From contig JAINUG010000323.1 in the NCBI GenBank assembly GCA_029706075.1, positions 434,001-498,000 on the forward strand: a DNA stretch of 64,000 nt. Direction: 5' to 3'. The position numbers were made by a program, and so were the translations under genes. This stretch comes from Aldrovandia affinis (lineage: Eukaryota > Chordata > Actinopteri > Notacanthiformes > Halosauridae). The notes below the pieces were generated by a model. That model searched no databases. It was given only the letters and a program-made list of their open reading frames with translations, and had not been told where the DNA came from. Below are positions 44,652 to 54,916 of the stretch, piece after piece; position 1 is the first letter of the stretch; every line of letters starts with the position of its first letter.

Positions 44652-45957
44652 ATACATTTACATTTAACATTTTAAGCATTTAGCAGACGCTCTTATCCAG
44701 AGCGACTTACAAGATGTGCATTAATACATGGTAGGAACAATCATAGTTAGCGCACAAGATCAGTGCAGTAATACAGCTGCGGACCATACCTGTAACACTG
44801 GGAAGGAAAAGGTTAGTGTGTTTTTTTTGTGTTTTTTTGTGTGTTTAGTGTAGAACAAGTAAACAGTGGTGACGACAAATTAGCTAGATCAGTGGTAGTG
44901 GAGTCTGAAGAGGTGGGTTTTGAGTCTCTTGCGGAAGATTGCAAGTGATTCCGCGGTCCTCACCGATTGCGGAAGGTCGTTCCACCAGCGAGGGATCAGG
45001 ACAGAGAAGAGGCGAGACCACGAGGAGCGGCTACCAGGCGCCCGGAGGGATGGGGCAGTCAGTTTGCCAGAGGAGGTGGAGCGGAGGGGTCTGGGAGGGG
45101 TGTAGGGAGTGATGAGTGACTGGAGGTATGGGGGAGCAGTACCTCTGGCCGCTTGAAAAGCAAGCACCAGTGACTTTAATCTGATGCGTGCTGCGATGGG
45201 GAGCCAGTGCAGAGAGGAGAGTAGAGGGGTGACGTGGGTGAACTTCGGCTGGTTGAACACCAGGCGAGCTGCAGCTTTCTGGACTAGTTGCAGTGGCTTG
45301 ATGGCACAGGCCGGAAGGCCTGCCAGCAAGGAATTGCAGTAGTCCAGACGTGAGATCACCAGGGCCTGGACCAGGAGTTGAGTGGCCTCTTGGGTGAGGA
45401 ACAGTCGGATCCTCCGGATGTTGTGGAGGGAGAATCGGCAGGTCCGAGTGATCGCTGCAATATGGCTCGAGAAGCACAGCTGGTTGTCCAGGGTCACTCT
45501 AAGGCTCCTGGCAGACTGGGACGGAGACACTATGGAGCCTTCCACGGTGATTGACGCATCAATCGTTGGGGAGCCCTTCGCAGGGAGGAAGAGCAGTTTT
45601 GTCTTCCCCAGGTTCAGCTTCAGGTGGTGGGTGGACATCCATGCAGAGATGTCAGCCAGGCATGCAGAGATCCGTGCCGGGACCTGGGTATCAGATGGAG
45701 AGAAGGAGAGAAAGAGTTGAGTGTCATCTGCATAACAGTGATAGGAAAAACCATGAGCAGAAATAACAGAGCCAAGTGACTTGGTGTACAAGGAGAATAG
45801 GACGGGGTCTAGCACCGAGCCCTGCAGGACTCCGGTAGAGAGGGTGTGGGGAGAGGAGAGGGATCCTCTCCAGGCCACCTGGTAGGACCGGTCAGCCAGG
45901 TAGGACTCAAACCATGTCAACACAGATCCAGAGATTCCCATCTCGACGAGAGATATA
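44652..45957 (-). mobile_element. L2-clade LINE, copy 2, 5'-truncated, well preserved
   Basis: The 3' tail at 44652-44715 (tacatttacatttaac, then gcagacgctcttatccagag) matches copy 1. The minus-strand body is closely similar to 26145-27480 of copy 1, but 5' truncation is at about 45957, inside RT. It is younger-looking than copy 1: a single uninterrupted frame spans it. Confidence 0.92.
44889..45957 (-). pseudogene. L2 ORF2 C-terminal half, open but lacking motif A
   Basis: The 363-codon frame (its first ~9 codons come from flanking DNA) starts SLVEMGISGSVLTWFESYLA. It contains motif B with Pro changed to Leu (GVLQGSVL), an intact YADD (residues 83-86), the thumb, and the C-terminal block RWWNDLPQSVRTAESL before its natural stop. 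RT motif A with its catalytic Asp, and the endonuclease, are absent through 5' truncation, so it cannot be autonomous despite the long open frame. It should not be annotated as a host gene. Confidence 0.92.
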
Positions 45958-45994
45958 TTTTTCCCAAATGTATGTTCCACTGTAACAGCACTCA

Positions 45995-46427
45995 GGGCTG
46001 ATTTAATGGCTTATGGGCCACCACGAGTGGCCAGAACTGCTTCAATGTACCTTAGCATAGATTCTACAAATCTCTGAAACTCCATTCTTCCATGAGAAAT
46101 TCCATTATTTGATATTCAGGCAATCTCCCATAAGTGTTCAATTGAGATGACTGAGTGACTGAGATGGCCATGGCATATGGTTTGCATCGTCAAGCCATTC
46201 AGTGACCACTGTGGAATTACTGCCCTGTGGTTGGGGGCATTGTCAACCTGGAAGAGACCACTCCCATCAGAAGAGAATAGGATGAAGGTGATCACTTAGA
46301 ATGGCTTTGTATTTATTGGCATTTACCTTGCCTTCTAAGGGGTTGAGTGGACCTAAACCACATCACCCCACATCACAGCAGAGCCACCAGAACCCAAGTG
46401 TTTCCTTTATTTTGTCAGTTACCTGTA
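45995..46427 (-). mobile_element. Tc1/mariner family D, copy 3
   Basis: Minus-strand copy with gggccaccacgagtggccag (46015), cctggaagagaccactccca and the terminal tcagttacctgta ending at 46427. The left end is missing or displaced to the far side of the L2 (see 44595-44620). The frame is destroyed by indels. Confidence 0.85.
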
Positions 46428-48329
46428 TGCAACAGACAGCTTCACGCTAAGTGTTTGTACTGCACTGAACTTGGGAAATAACACTGGACTGCACCTATAG
46501 CCTAGAAATCACAGGGCTATGTCATTGGCCAACTGTGACTTATGGTGGGGCCCAATTTTAACCTATGAGATATACAGTAGAAAATATACAGTTTCATAAT
46601 ATGAAGTGAGAAGGGATCTTTTTCTTCTTTCAAAAGGAAAAGACTCGGTGGCTATTATAGCTGTATCCACATCTCAATCTCTTTCTTCAGTGATAGCTAT
46701 TTGTTGTGACTTTTGTTGTCTATGGACCTCTAATGAAAATTTTATGTGTCAGCTTTAATACATCTCATGGTTGAATGTATCATGGTTAAAAAATCACACA
46801 AAGTTTCAATCACAAAGAGAGGTGCATACTTGGGGATCCTCTTAGGACATGCAGAATATTTTTGTTTCTGTGGCAACAGCCAATAAAAAAAACAAAAAAA
46901 CAAATAATGTGTACGTACAGTATTTAATTGATACTATACAGTTTAACTCCTAAAAGAGGGAGATGGTTTCTATTTCTTAAAATGAGTCTGTTTGATAAGA
47001 AGAGAATGGAAAGAATGAATTGTGTACCATCCGTATCACCACGAGCTATTGTGAGAAATTGTAATATCTTTCTTGTTATTTAGTTCTGAACTCAGCTTCA
47101 TGAAGTCATACTGAGGAAGGATTCATGTTGAGAGAAAAGCTTGAATTATGCCATAAACAGTGACACAAAGACGCTGCTTGTTCAGAGCCCACTTCATGGG
47201 CCTGTCCTCTATGTGAATGTGTCCAGGGTGGACTATGGACACATTTGAGCATGCTTATAAACGTAAAAGAAACACTGGGGATAGAGACTGTGGATAAATG
47301 CAGACACTGAAAATAATCACTGATATCGCAGAAGGACACATACACTGCAAATGAACACTGACATCGCAGACAGACACTGCAAAAACAAACACAGACACTG
47401 CAAGTCTGACCGATGTGTGTGGTTACACAGTTTGTGTAGGCGGGGCTAGAGTCACACTGCCACTCACAGCTAGACATGTCATCTGTCATGTCAGGGAGAT
47501 GACCACTTATAGGACCAGATATGCAATTATCAGTTACAAGGTGGGCCAAGGGTGTGATTTAGATCCAGCGCAGAAAGTGTTTTTTTTCCCTTCCCATAAT
47601 TCCCTTTCCAAGGTGTCCCCTCATTGTTCTAAATCCTAGATGAGCACTTTTTTCACCCTTTGCAATGAATTCAGATGCAAAAGCAAGTATTAATTTAGAG
47701 AAAGTAATCACTGTATTGATCCTGGTGCTCGCCCAGTGTGCGATAGGATTTAATGAAATTGAATGGTAGCGTGCACAGCACTGCACATACTGATGTACTG
47801 AACATACAATCACCTACACTATTGAGTTAAAGTCTCTCATTATTATTGTGACTCTCTGAAGGAATATTTTAAGACAGGGGGCACTAACATAAAAAAAGAG
47901 GTTTAATTTAAAACGTTGCCCTTAAATTCAGTCATCATATGACTGACAGTAAATTCACATTTCTCAGCAGGGTCTCTGGGTGCTCGGGTGAGACCACCTA
48001 CTCTGATAATGATGACACTTGCTGAAACTCTGTCTTAATTATTCTACATGGTGTCACCTGGGATTTTAATTTAATTTGAATCAAGGCAACGTCACTGCTC
48101 AAAATGTGAGTGACAGATGTCTGGCCAAGCCATCAAACTGACAAAAGTGTCAATAAATTAGATACTTTTGATTAAATGTACTGCTCCTAACAAAGGACTT
48201 TTCAAAGAATCCTTCACTGAGAACATTATGTAGGAATAATGAAAACAGATTGATTATACATAGACAGAGACATAAAGCCTGTCTGTGGTGTATCTCCTCA
48301 CTGACAATATAGGATCCTTAATCAATGTG
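46428..48329. other. No gene; short tandem repeat at 47298-47406
   Basis: 47298-47406 has four to five loose units of ~24 bp (gacatcgcagacagacactg-like), which create the 147-aa minus-strand ORF 47106-47549. No domain recognised. Otherwise nothing. Confidence 0.5.
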
Positions 48330-48845
48330 TATGGTCTGAGATACTGAGTGGAGTAACTTTCTGACAGTGTTGACACTGTAATTTACAGAGGGTAGAGGGA
48401 GGTCATTTTATGAGAGTGTAGGCCGTTTCATTGATTGACAGTATGCAGGAGTATGTTTATTACAGTGTCATTTACTGAGAGTGCAGTGGAGCTAACTTTA
48501 TGACAATGCAGGCTGTGTAATTTACTGAGAGTGTGTGAGTGTATATTTATGGCAGTGTAGGCTGTGTACTTACTGACAGTCTGTTTGTGCAGGGGTAACT
48601 TGATGACAATGCGGGGTATGTAATTTACCAAGAGTGTTGGGGAGTAACCTTATTACTGTGTGTACTGTAATTTACTGAGTGACTTGGGGAGGAGGGGGCT
48701 GTACATTTATGACAGTAGTGCCTGTGTAATTTATGAAAATATGTGAGTGTAAATTTATGACTGTGTGAGGAGAGGGTGTAAATCTATGACTGTGTAATTT
48801 GCTGCCAATTTGAGAAAGGGGGGTAACCATGATAGAGTAGTGTAA
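48330..48845. repeat. Degenerate minisatellite, ~10 units of 45-60 bp
   Basis: Units start with a variant of taatttactgagagtg and contain aactttatgaca plus gtgtaggctgtg, recurring near 48380, 48469, 48518, 48567, 48621, 48668, 48727 and 48790. Units differ by substitutions and indels, so the array is old. Not a transposon or coding sequence. Confidence 0.8.
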
Positions 48846-48995
48846 ATGAGTGTAAGTAAATTTTGTGGGGGGAAGCAGTTGGAATAGTTGGAAATAGTTG
48901 GAAACACTAGTGTAGTCAGGGGGGATTTCGGGTTTAAACCCCCCCGAAATGTTTTATCGCAGTTACTAACAGTAACTACTGTTTTTTAACCCCCT
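48846..48995. other. No gene seen
   Basis: Short spacer with ggggggatttcgggtttaaa followed by acccccccgaaat, itself a small imperfect inverted repeat. Confidence 0.5.
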
Positions 48996-49560
48996 GTCAC
49001 AATCCCCGGGGAGGGGCGTGTGACGTTTAACCGTCTTTGAGACAAAATCAGCGGAGAAACAAACAATTTAAAAAAAAACGTTGGCTTTAACAACAAATAC
49101 ATTTTTACAAAAATTAGCTTCTGCAATTCGCTCCTTCCTTCGCCTTATTCACAGCTGTATGAGATCCCGTCCGTATCCTGGGTCCTTTGTTGGCTGCAAT
49201 GGTTCAGGGAGTGGGCCGTCAAATTCGGTCCGTTAGTTTTTCCAGCCCAGGCTGGTAAGGGAGCAGACACTGCTGTCTGAATCTGCAGGTAGAGAAAATA
49301 CAGAGTAAGGGGGGTACTCCCTTCATCTCGTGCACATCTCCTCTCTCTGCGGCTTGGTCGCTCTCCCTTTTGTGCAGCCACTCCTGATTACAAGACGAGA
49401 GAAAGATTGGATGCAGCCATCTCTCAGAAGCAGCACTGGACTGCTGCCCCGATTCCTTGTGAACCATTTCTTTCTTGTGACGCTGCTTCTTCTGGGGAGC
49501 TGTCCTTCATCCTGGAGGGCCGCCTGCTCCCGTGCCACACTGCGAGCCAGGGAGAGCAGT
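48996..49560 (-). repeat. Putative 3' UTR/LTR of the Gmr1-like element
   Basis: The right (minus 3') end reads cccctccccggggattgtgaca, a CA-terminated end; AATAAA-type signals are not clear. The start of the LTR could not be fixed because there is no 5' LTR for comparison. ORFs here (49145-49755) are shadows of this non-coding end. Confidence 0.45.
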
Positions 49561-49639
49561 GGCATCTGTCCAAAGCACCTGGAGCTGGGACAGCACGTCA
49601 ACGTTGTCCTGGGAGGCCCCCGGACAGTGCTGTACCGTG

Positions 49640-50600
49640 AAGCAGAAGGGCTACAATGCCAGGAACCACCTCATTACGCGTGTGTTAGTATCCTTAGCCG
49701 TTACCATCCACTGCAACGGGGCGTGATCAGTCACCAACACAAAGCAGCGCCCTAGGAGGTAGTAGAAGAGAGAAGTTATATCCCATTTCACAGCCAGGCA
49801 CTCCTTCTCTACCATCGCATACCTGCGTTCCCGTGGTACCAGCTTCCGACTGATAAACAGGACCAAGTGCTCATCGCCATTGATAGTCTGGGACAACAAC
49901 GCACCCAGCCCCATCTCTGAGGCATCAGTCTGCAGCAGGAAGGGCTTGGAGAAGTGGATGACCACGTCATTCAGGTATGCGGCTGAATATTCCTGGTGAG
50001 ACCTTAACACCTGCTCCATGAGGCGCTGGAAGGTAGCCGGGGCACTATGCAACCCAAACGGTAGGACCTTGTATTGGAAGCTGCAGTTGGGAGTGGAAAA
50101 AGCTGTCTTCTCCCTGCAGGCGGTGGAGAGAAGCATCTACCAATAGCCTTTCGTCAGGTTCAGGGTGGTCACGAATCGCGCATCCCGAGGTGATCTATTA
50201 GCTCGTCGGCCTCGGACATGGGGTAGCTGTCGAAGTCTGAACTGAGATTCAATTTCTGGAAATCATTACAAAACCTTAGTGATCCATCAGGTTTCGGAAC
50301 CAGCACCACCGGGTTCGACTAAGCACTGTGTGAGGGCTCAATGACACCAAGGTCCAGCATCTTGTTCACCTCAGCTCGGATGGCACCTCGACTAGCTGTC
50401 CCTCACCCTGTGTGGATGTGGTGGTGAAGGAGCGACGTGCGACCTGGTAGCTGGGAAAACACATCACAGCTCTGGTTCGATGAGCTCTTGTGCCTCCCGG
50501 CGTTGTTGTGGTGTCAGGTCGGAGCCACACTGCACCAGGTCACACGCCGCTTCGCCAGGGACACCTAGAGGAACAGAAGAAAACAGAACCTCCCTCGAGA
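49640..50600 (-). pseudogene. Gmr1-like RT and RNase H
   Basis: The linker YHINLLKKWVSREVL (50610-50565) follows the integrase directly. RT N-terminal text (FCNDFQKLNL; DFDSYPMSEADELIDHL) is readable near 50275-50190 with frame breaks. KTAFSTP, FQYKVLPFGLHSAPATFQ and the active site YLND (expected YLDD) lie in the ORF 50136-49651. About 100 residues are deleted between VVIHF and the RNase H start FLLQTDASEMGLGALLSQ. RNase H Asp, Glu (MVEKECLAVKW) and Asp (VTDHAPLQWM) are kept. The Asp-to-Asn change alone would abolish polymerisation. Confidence 0.88.
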
Positions 50601-50639
50601 CCCACTTTTTCAGCAGGTTAATATGGTATAACTGGTCTC

Positions 50640-51747
50640 ACCGATGGTCAGACATCCAGAGGTGGTCATTTATTGGCCCTACCTGCTCCAGGAATGCATA
50701 AGGCCCCTGCCAGGTGGCCAGGAACTTACTCTCAGTGGTCGGGAGAAGGATCAGCACTTTGTCACCACGCTGGAACGTCCAAGGCTGTGATGGTCGGTTG
50801 TAGGTCCGCAGCTGGGCACGCTGATTATGGACATGACAGCAGAAATCTTTTCCCTCATCCCGACCACATGTTCTATTAGGGTCCGGTGCTGCGAGGGCTG
50901 TTCCTCCCATGCCTCCCAGGCGATATCCAGGAGACCCTGGGGCTGGCGAGCGCACAGCAACTCAAATGGGGAGAAGCCCGTGGAGGCCTGGGGAACCTCC
51001 CAAACAGCACATAAGGAAGGAGTTGGTCCCACTTCCGTGTCTCAGCTCCTGCTACCCGTTTGAGCATGCACTTTAGAGTTTGGTTAAAGTGCTCCACCAG
51101 CACAAAGTGTTGTCTGGGGGTGATAGACGGAGGTGCAAAGCTGTTTGTTGTCAAAGAGGCGGCACAGCTCATACATCAACCGAGACATGAAGGGGGAACC
51201 CTGATCCCTGAAGATTTCCTTTGGGAAGCCGACCCGGGAGAACAGTAGCACCAGCTCCCTGGCGATGGCCTTAGTGGTCATGGTGCGAAGCAGCACAGAG
51301 AGGTACACTGACAGGTGGCGCAGTCCCGGCAGTAGTCAGCCATGGCGGTATACAAACCGGGCCAGAAATAAAGTTGCAGTATCCGGTCCCAGGTTTGTCC
51401 ACACCTAGATGTGCCCCCAGGATGTGGCTGTGGGCTAGCTCAAGCACAGTGGGGACATACTGACATGGTACTAGGAGTTGTGACTGTTCTATATAATAAT
51501 CCCCTGCGTAGGGTGAAGTAAGGACGAATGGGTTGTGCTGTGCCCTGGAACACTCCATCCTGTTCCTGGATGTTCCTCCGGGCATGTACGAGGTTGCCAT
51601 CCTCCCACTGTGCTCGTCCAAACTGGCCCTGGAGGAGGGGATACAGGTTAGGTGCATGAAACAGGTCAGATCCGGACAATTCACCTTCCCTGTCTCCTTG
51701 GGTAATTTCCAGCCCTCCGTCCCGGTCTGGGAAGTCAGCATCTCCAA
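50640..51747 (-). pseudogene. Gmr1-like integrase, fragmented over several frames
   Basis: The zinc-binding segment ELAHSHILGAHLGVDK (H2C2-type) lies at about 51450. The core with the second catalytic Asp in EIFRDQGSPFMSRLMYELC is at 51210-51150, and TSVYHPQT at about 51120. HFNQTLKCMLKRV and GFSPFELLCARQPQGLLDI follow, then QPWTFQRGDKVLILLPT and FLATWQGPYAFLEQVG (GPY module) at 50790-50670. Each piece is in a different frame, showing at least four indels. The first catalytic Asp is not visible. Confidence 0.85.
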
Positions 51748-51860
51748 CCAACACCACGTGGGGGCGTGTTCCGGGACTAGAGACGGAGTTACGTGGGTGA
51801 ACCTGACCCGTTATGGTTGGTGACCGATGTGTCAGAAGGCAGGGCGTTAGCATAGCATGC

Positions 51861-52713
51861 CGGTTCCGACTAGCAGTGGTGTATCATTTTTCAACTTGTT
51901 TATCCATCCGTGAAATCTGAAATAAAACCGTCACTTCAAAGAGAAACTGAAATGACGCCAATTTAAGAGCTGTCTGAACTTGGTACATCCTTATAACTGA
52001 GGTTCTAGTAAGCTTGCCCTTGGAAAAGACTCCTCAAGGTATCCGAAAAATCCTGTTCGATAAGTTTCATGGTGAATATACTATGAACAGTCCCACTAAA
52101 TCAGGGTGTGGCGTAAAAGACCCCTTGGATTAACAATGGAAGATTGAGCCGTTTCTAAGACATCTAACACATAACCAGTTAAAGTTGGATTGTTTGCAAT
52201 CCTAATCTCTGTTTGCTTTGTAGATTGTGAAACCATTGCGCCTCAATCATTGGACCTAATTGAATTGGCATTTATGATGGCACTGCTGCCACCGTGGGCT
52301 GATTAAAGCAGAATTGGTGGGCGCAACCCCACTATGCTGGTGAGAAGTGAATCAATGCCGGTTCTCGACTCACACAGGTTGATTACGTCTGAGCAATGAT
52401 ACCAGGAACGATGTATGGATCCAATTAATGTTATCAGGAGCACCAAATCCCGAAGTGAAGATTTCTCCAAACGTCAAACTGATTAAAAAGTCCTACATTT
52501 TTATAAATGAAAGATCAAATACATTGATATGTCATGAAAGGAAAATTAAGGGAAGCCACAGTGGGGGGGGCTCCAAAAATAGAATAAATCTGGGCTTACT
52601 TTGTCAATTTACTGGTACAAGTACATATTAGACAGTTTAAAGGGCATTTAAATATTTATACCTAGTTTGATCAATTCAAAATATATTTCATATATATACA
52701 GTATATATATATG
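51861..52713. other. No gene seen
   Basis: AT-rich, with a TA repeat at 52691-52713 bordering the next Tc1. Confidence 0.5.
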
Positions 52714-53882
52714 CAGTACGCTCTGTTTTTATTCACACCCTTGATAAAGATGAATAAAAGAGATTGTATAAAATAAACTATACAAGTAATGAGGTATATT
52801 TTATGCTCAAAACATTCGAAAATTCCAAACCTATATTCCTATTACATTTGTTCAGAAAAACATATTTTGTTTTATTCATAATATTTTTCTCCAGAAAACA
52901 TATGGATAACAATTATTCATATCCCTAATTATTCTTTTATATTTAATCCAACAAAACTAAATCTAATTTGAAGTTCATTGGAAGGTTATGGAACTATACA
53001 GTGGCCTACAATGGTTTCCTGTTTCCCTAGGGTATAAAAAGGAGCGAACACACGTTTGAAATACTGTGGTCAGCCATCATCATGGTGAAAGGCAAAGAAC
53101 TCCCTGAAAGCTTCAGACAAAAGGTTATTGACCTCTACAGATCAGGAGATGGATACAAAAAACAAAAAAGTTAAAAGATACCGCTTTCCACTGTGCCAAT
53201 TATTAGGAAGTTTAAGGTCACTGGAACAGTGGCTAACCTGCCAGGTAGAGGACGCAAGTGTATCTTGCCCCCACATGTAGTGAGACGGATGGTTCGAGAG
53301 GCAAAACGAAGTCCAAGGGGCACAGTTCAACATCTCCAAAACAACCTGGCATCTTGGGGTTACAAGGTGTCTAAAGCCACCATTCAACGACACCTTGTTC
53401 CCTTTGCCAGGAAGCTACACTTTGGCTGCAGATGGACCTTCCAACAAAACAACGCTCCCAAACATACGTTCAAAGAAACGAAGAAATGGTTGACAGAGCA
53501 CAAGACCAATATCCTGACGTGGCCATCTCAGTCTCCAGACCTGAATCCAATTGAACTTTTGTGGTTTGAACTCAAAAAAGCAGTCCACAAACGTCAACCC
53601 AAGAATCTGAAGGAACTAGAACAATTCTGCATGGAGGAATGGTGACAGAAGGTGACTACTTGCTGTTATAATGGCCAAGGGAGGAACCACAAAGTACCGA
53701 TAACAGGGGTATGAATATTTATGATTCTTGATTTTTCTGGGAAAAAATAAGAAATTATTATTAAAGAATATAATTTTCAGAATATTTTGAGCATAAAATA
53801 TACCTCATTACTTACACAGTTTATTTTATATGATCTCTTTTGTTCATCTGTATCAAGGGTATGAATAAAAACAGAGCCTACT
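52714..53882 (+). mobile_element. Tc1/mariner family A, copy 3 (both ends present)
   Basis: Ends cagtacgctctgtttttatt and aataaaaacagagcctactg are inverted. Transposase begins with GTGAAAGGCAAAGAACTCCC after ATG at 53081 (MVKGKELPESFRQKVIDLYR) and is frameshifted/stopped near 53172. The ORF 53193-53645 (150 aa) then gives the GRGRK hinge, the second helix-turn-helix, and a jump from KLHFG directly to WTFQQNNAPKHT. The first-Asp region is therefore deleted and the second Asp is Asn. The Glu block SPDLNPIELLW is kept. Non-autonomous. Confidence 0.92.
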
Positions 53883-54299
53883 GGGTACATTAGGGTGTAT
53901 AAAAAAACATGAAGTTGTCACATGCGTTCACTTGCTTGCAATTATGATCCACTTAATGAGAAAACCTGGCAGGATAAAAATATATCAATGTTTAGGGGTC
54001 GTGCATAGTGAATTAATAACCATATTTATACCGGGGTGGGGCCATATGATTTAGTTTATCAGTGTATATGTCACATGGTTCAGGTGGCAGAGGATCATTG
54101 GCGAGTGTACCCGAAGACAGCAAACAAGAAGGACCTTCTTCACTGAAAATACTGTCTTTCTGAAGGCTTTTAGTTATTTTCATGCCATTTCCGAGTATTG
54201 TTCGTCAATTTCGTTTTGTTGGTGTTCAAGTAGTACGGGGAAACCAATCCCAGAATTAGCTAAATGTATTAGCAAAATGTATTTTTATAAATATTGTTT

Positions 54300-54775
54300 A
54301 TGCTGGAGGCATACCGAAGGGTGGTGGTTGAGGGGGCGGTACATAGTAGCCCGCTGGCTCCACCCCCGGACCTCAAGGGGAAGTCTGGGGCTAACGGGAC
54401 ACACCCAACGTGCCTTAACAAAGTAATGAACAGGAAATAAAAGATGCATCTTTTCCACAGGAACTTCGCAAAATACCGGATAGGGAAACGCAATGGCGAG
54501 TGAAGGAGAGATAGAGAATCGTTTTTTTGGATTGGTTACAGCATTTGACTTGGACTGTTTTGAAAACCCTGATTGTGTATCAACTATTGATTGTTTAAGG
54601 ACCTGGATTGGATTTTTGACTTACGAATAAGGACAACGAAAACGGATTACGGACCGTATGTGTTCGTTTCCCCATTTTCCCTTTTGTGTAAGAATCCCCA
54701 TAATAAATTCCCATTGTGTCCTATTTTGTAGGGTGATTTTATTATTGATCTTTGGCTGCGCTGTAACCCAACACC
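54300..54775 (+). other. Promoter/poly(A)-bearing block inside the TIR element, possibly an LTR remnant
   Basis: A GC-rich start (ggctccacccccggacctca), an ataaaag TATA-like motif at 54438, a short ORF from ATG 54493 (MASEGEIENRFFGLVTAFDL, 45 codons) and AATAAA at 54702 are laid out like an LTR. The block ends gtaacccaaca. No TG...CA pair with a target duplication was found, so it may instead be the element's own gene remnant. Confidence 0.3.
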
Positions 54776-54916
54776 TCTTATCCTGCCATAATGTAAAACA
54801 GGAATTATGTCTTCATATGCTGTAATGTTTAAAATATGAATAGTGTTAAACAAGACATAGTTTTCATAGTTACTTCCCCTGAAAATAATCAGTATGTGGA
54901 AACCAATCCCTGAATG

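Larger units (their letters stand above)
48996..51860 (-). mobile_element. Gmr1-like Ty3/Gypsy retrotransposon (integrase before RT), 5'-truncated
   Basis: On the minus strand the order is integrase zinc-binding region (51550-51400), integrase core (51308-51084), C-terminal GPY module (50690-50670), linker into RT (50600-50480), RT (50280-49990), RNase H (49985-49640), then UTR and a putative 3' LTR ending TGTGACA at 48996. Integrase upstream of RT with Gypsy-type domains is the diagnostic order of Gmr1-like elements. Gag, protease and the 5' LTR are absent. Many stops and frameshifts. Confidence 0.85.

Noticed and set aside
44889-45980. 363-aa ORF as a host gene
   Set aside because: RT motif B, YADD and C-terminal block identify it as truncated L2 ORF2; its first codons are flanking DNA.
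47106-47549. 147-aa Cys/Ser-rich minus ORF
   Set aside because: Overlaps a short tandem repeat that generates the residue pattern; no family recognised.
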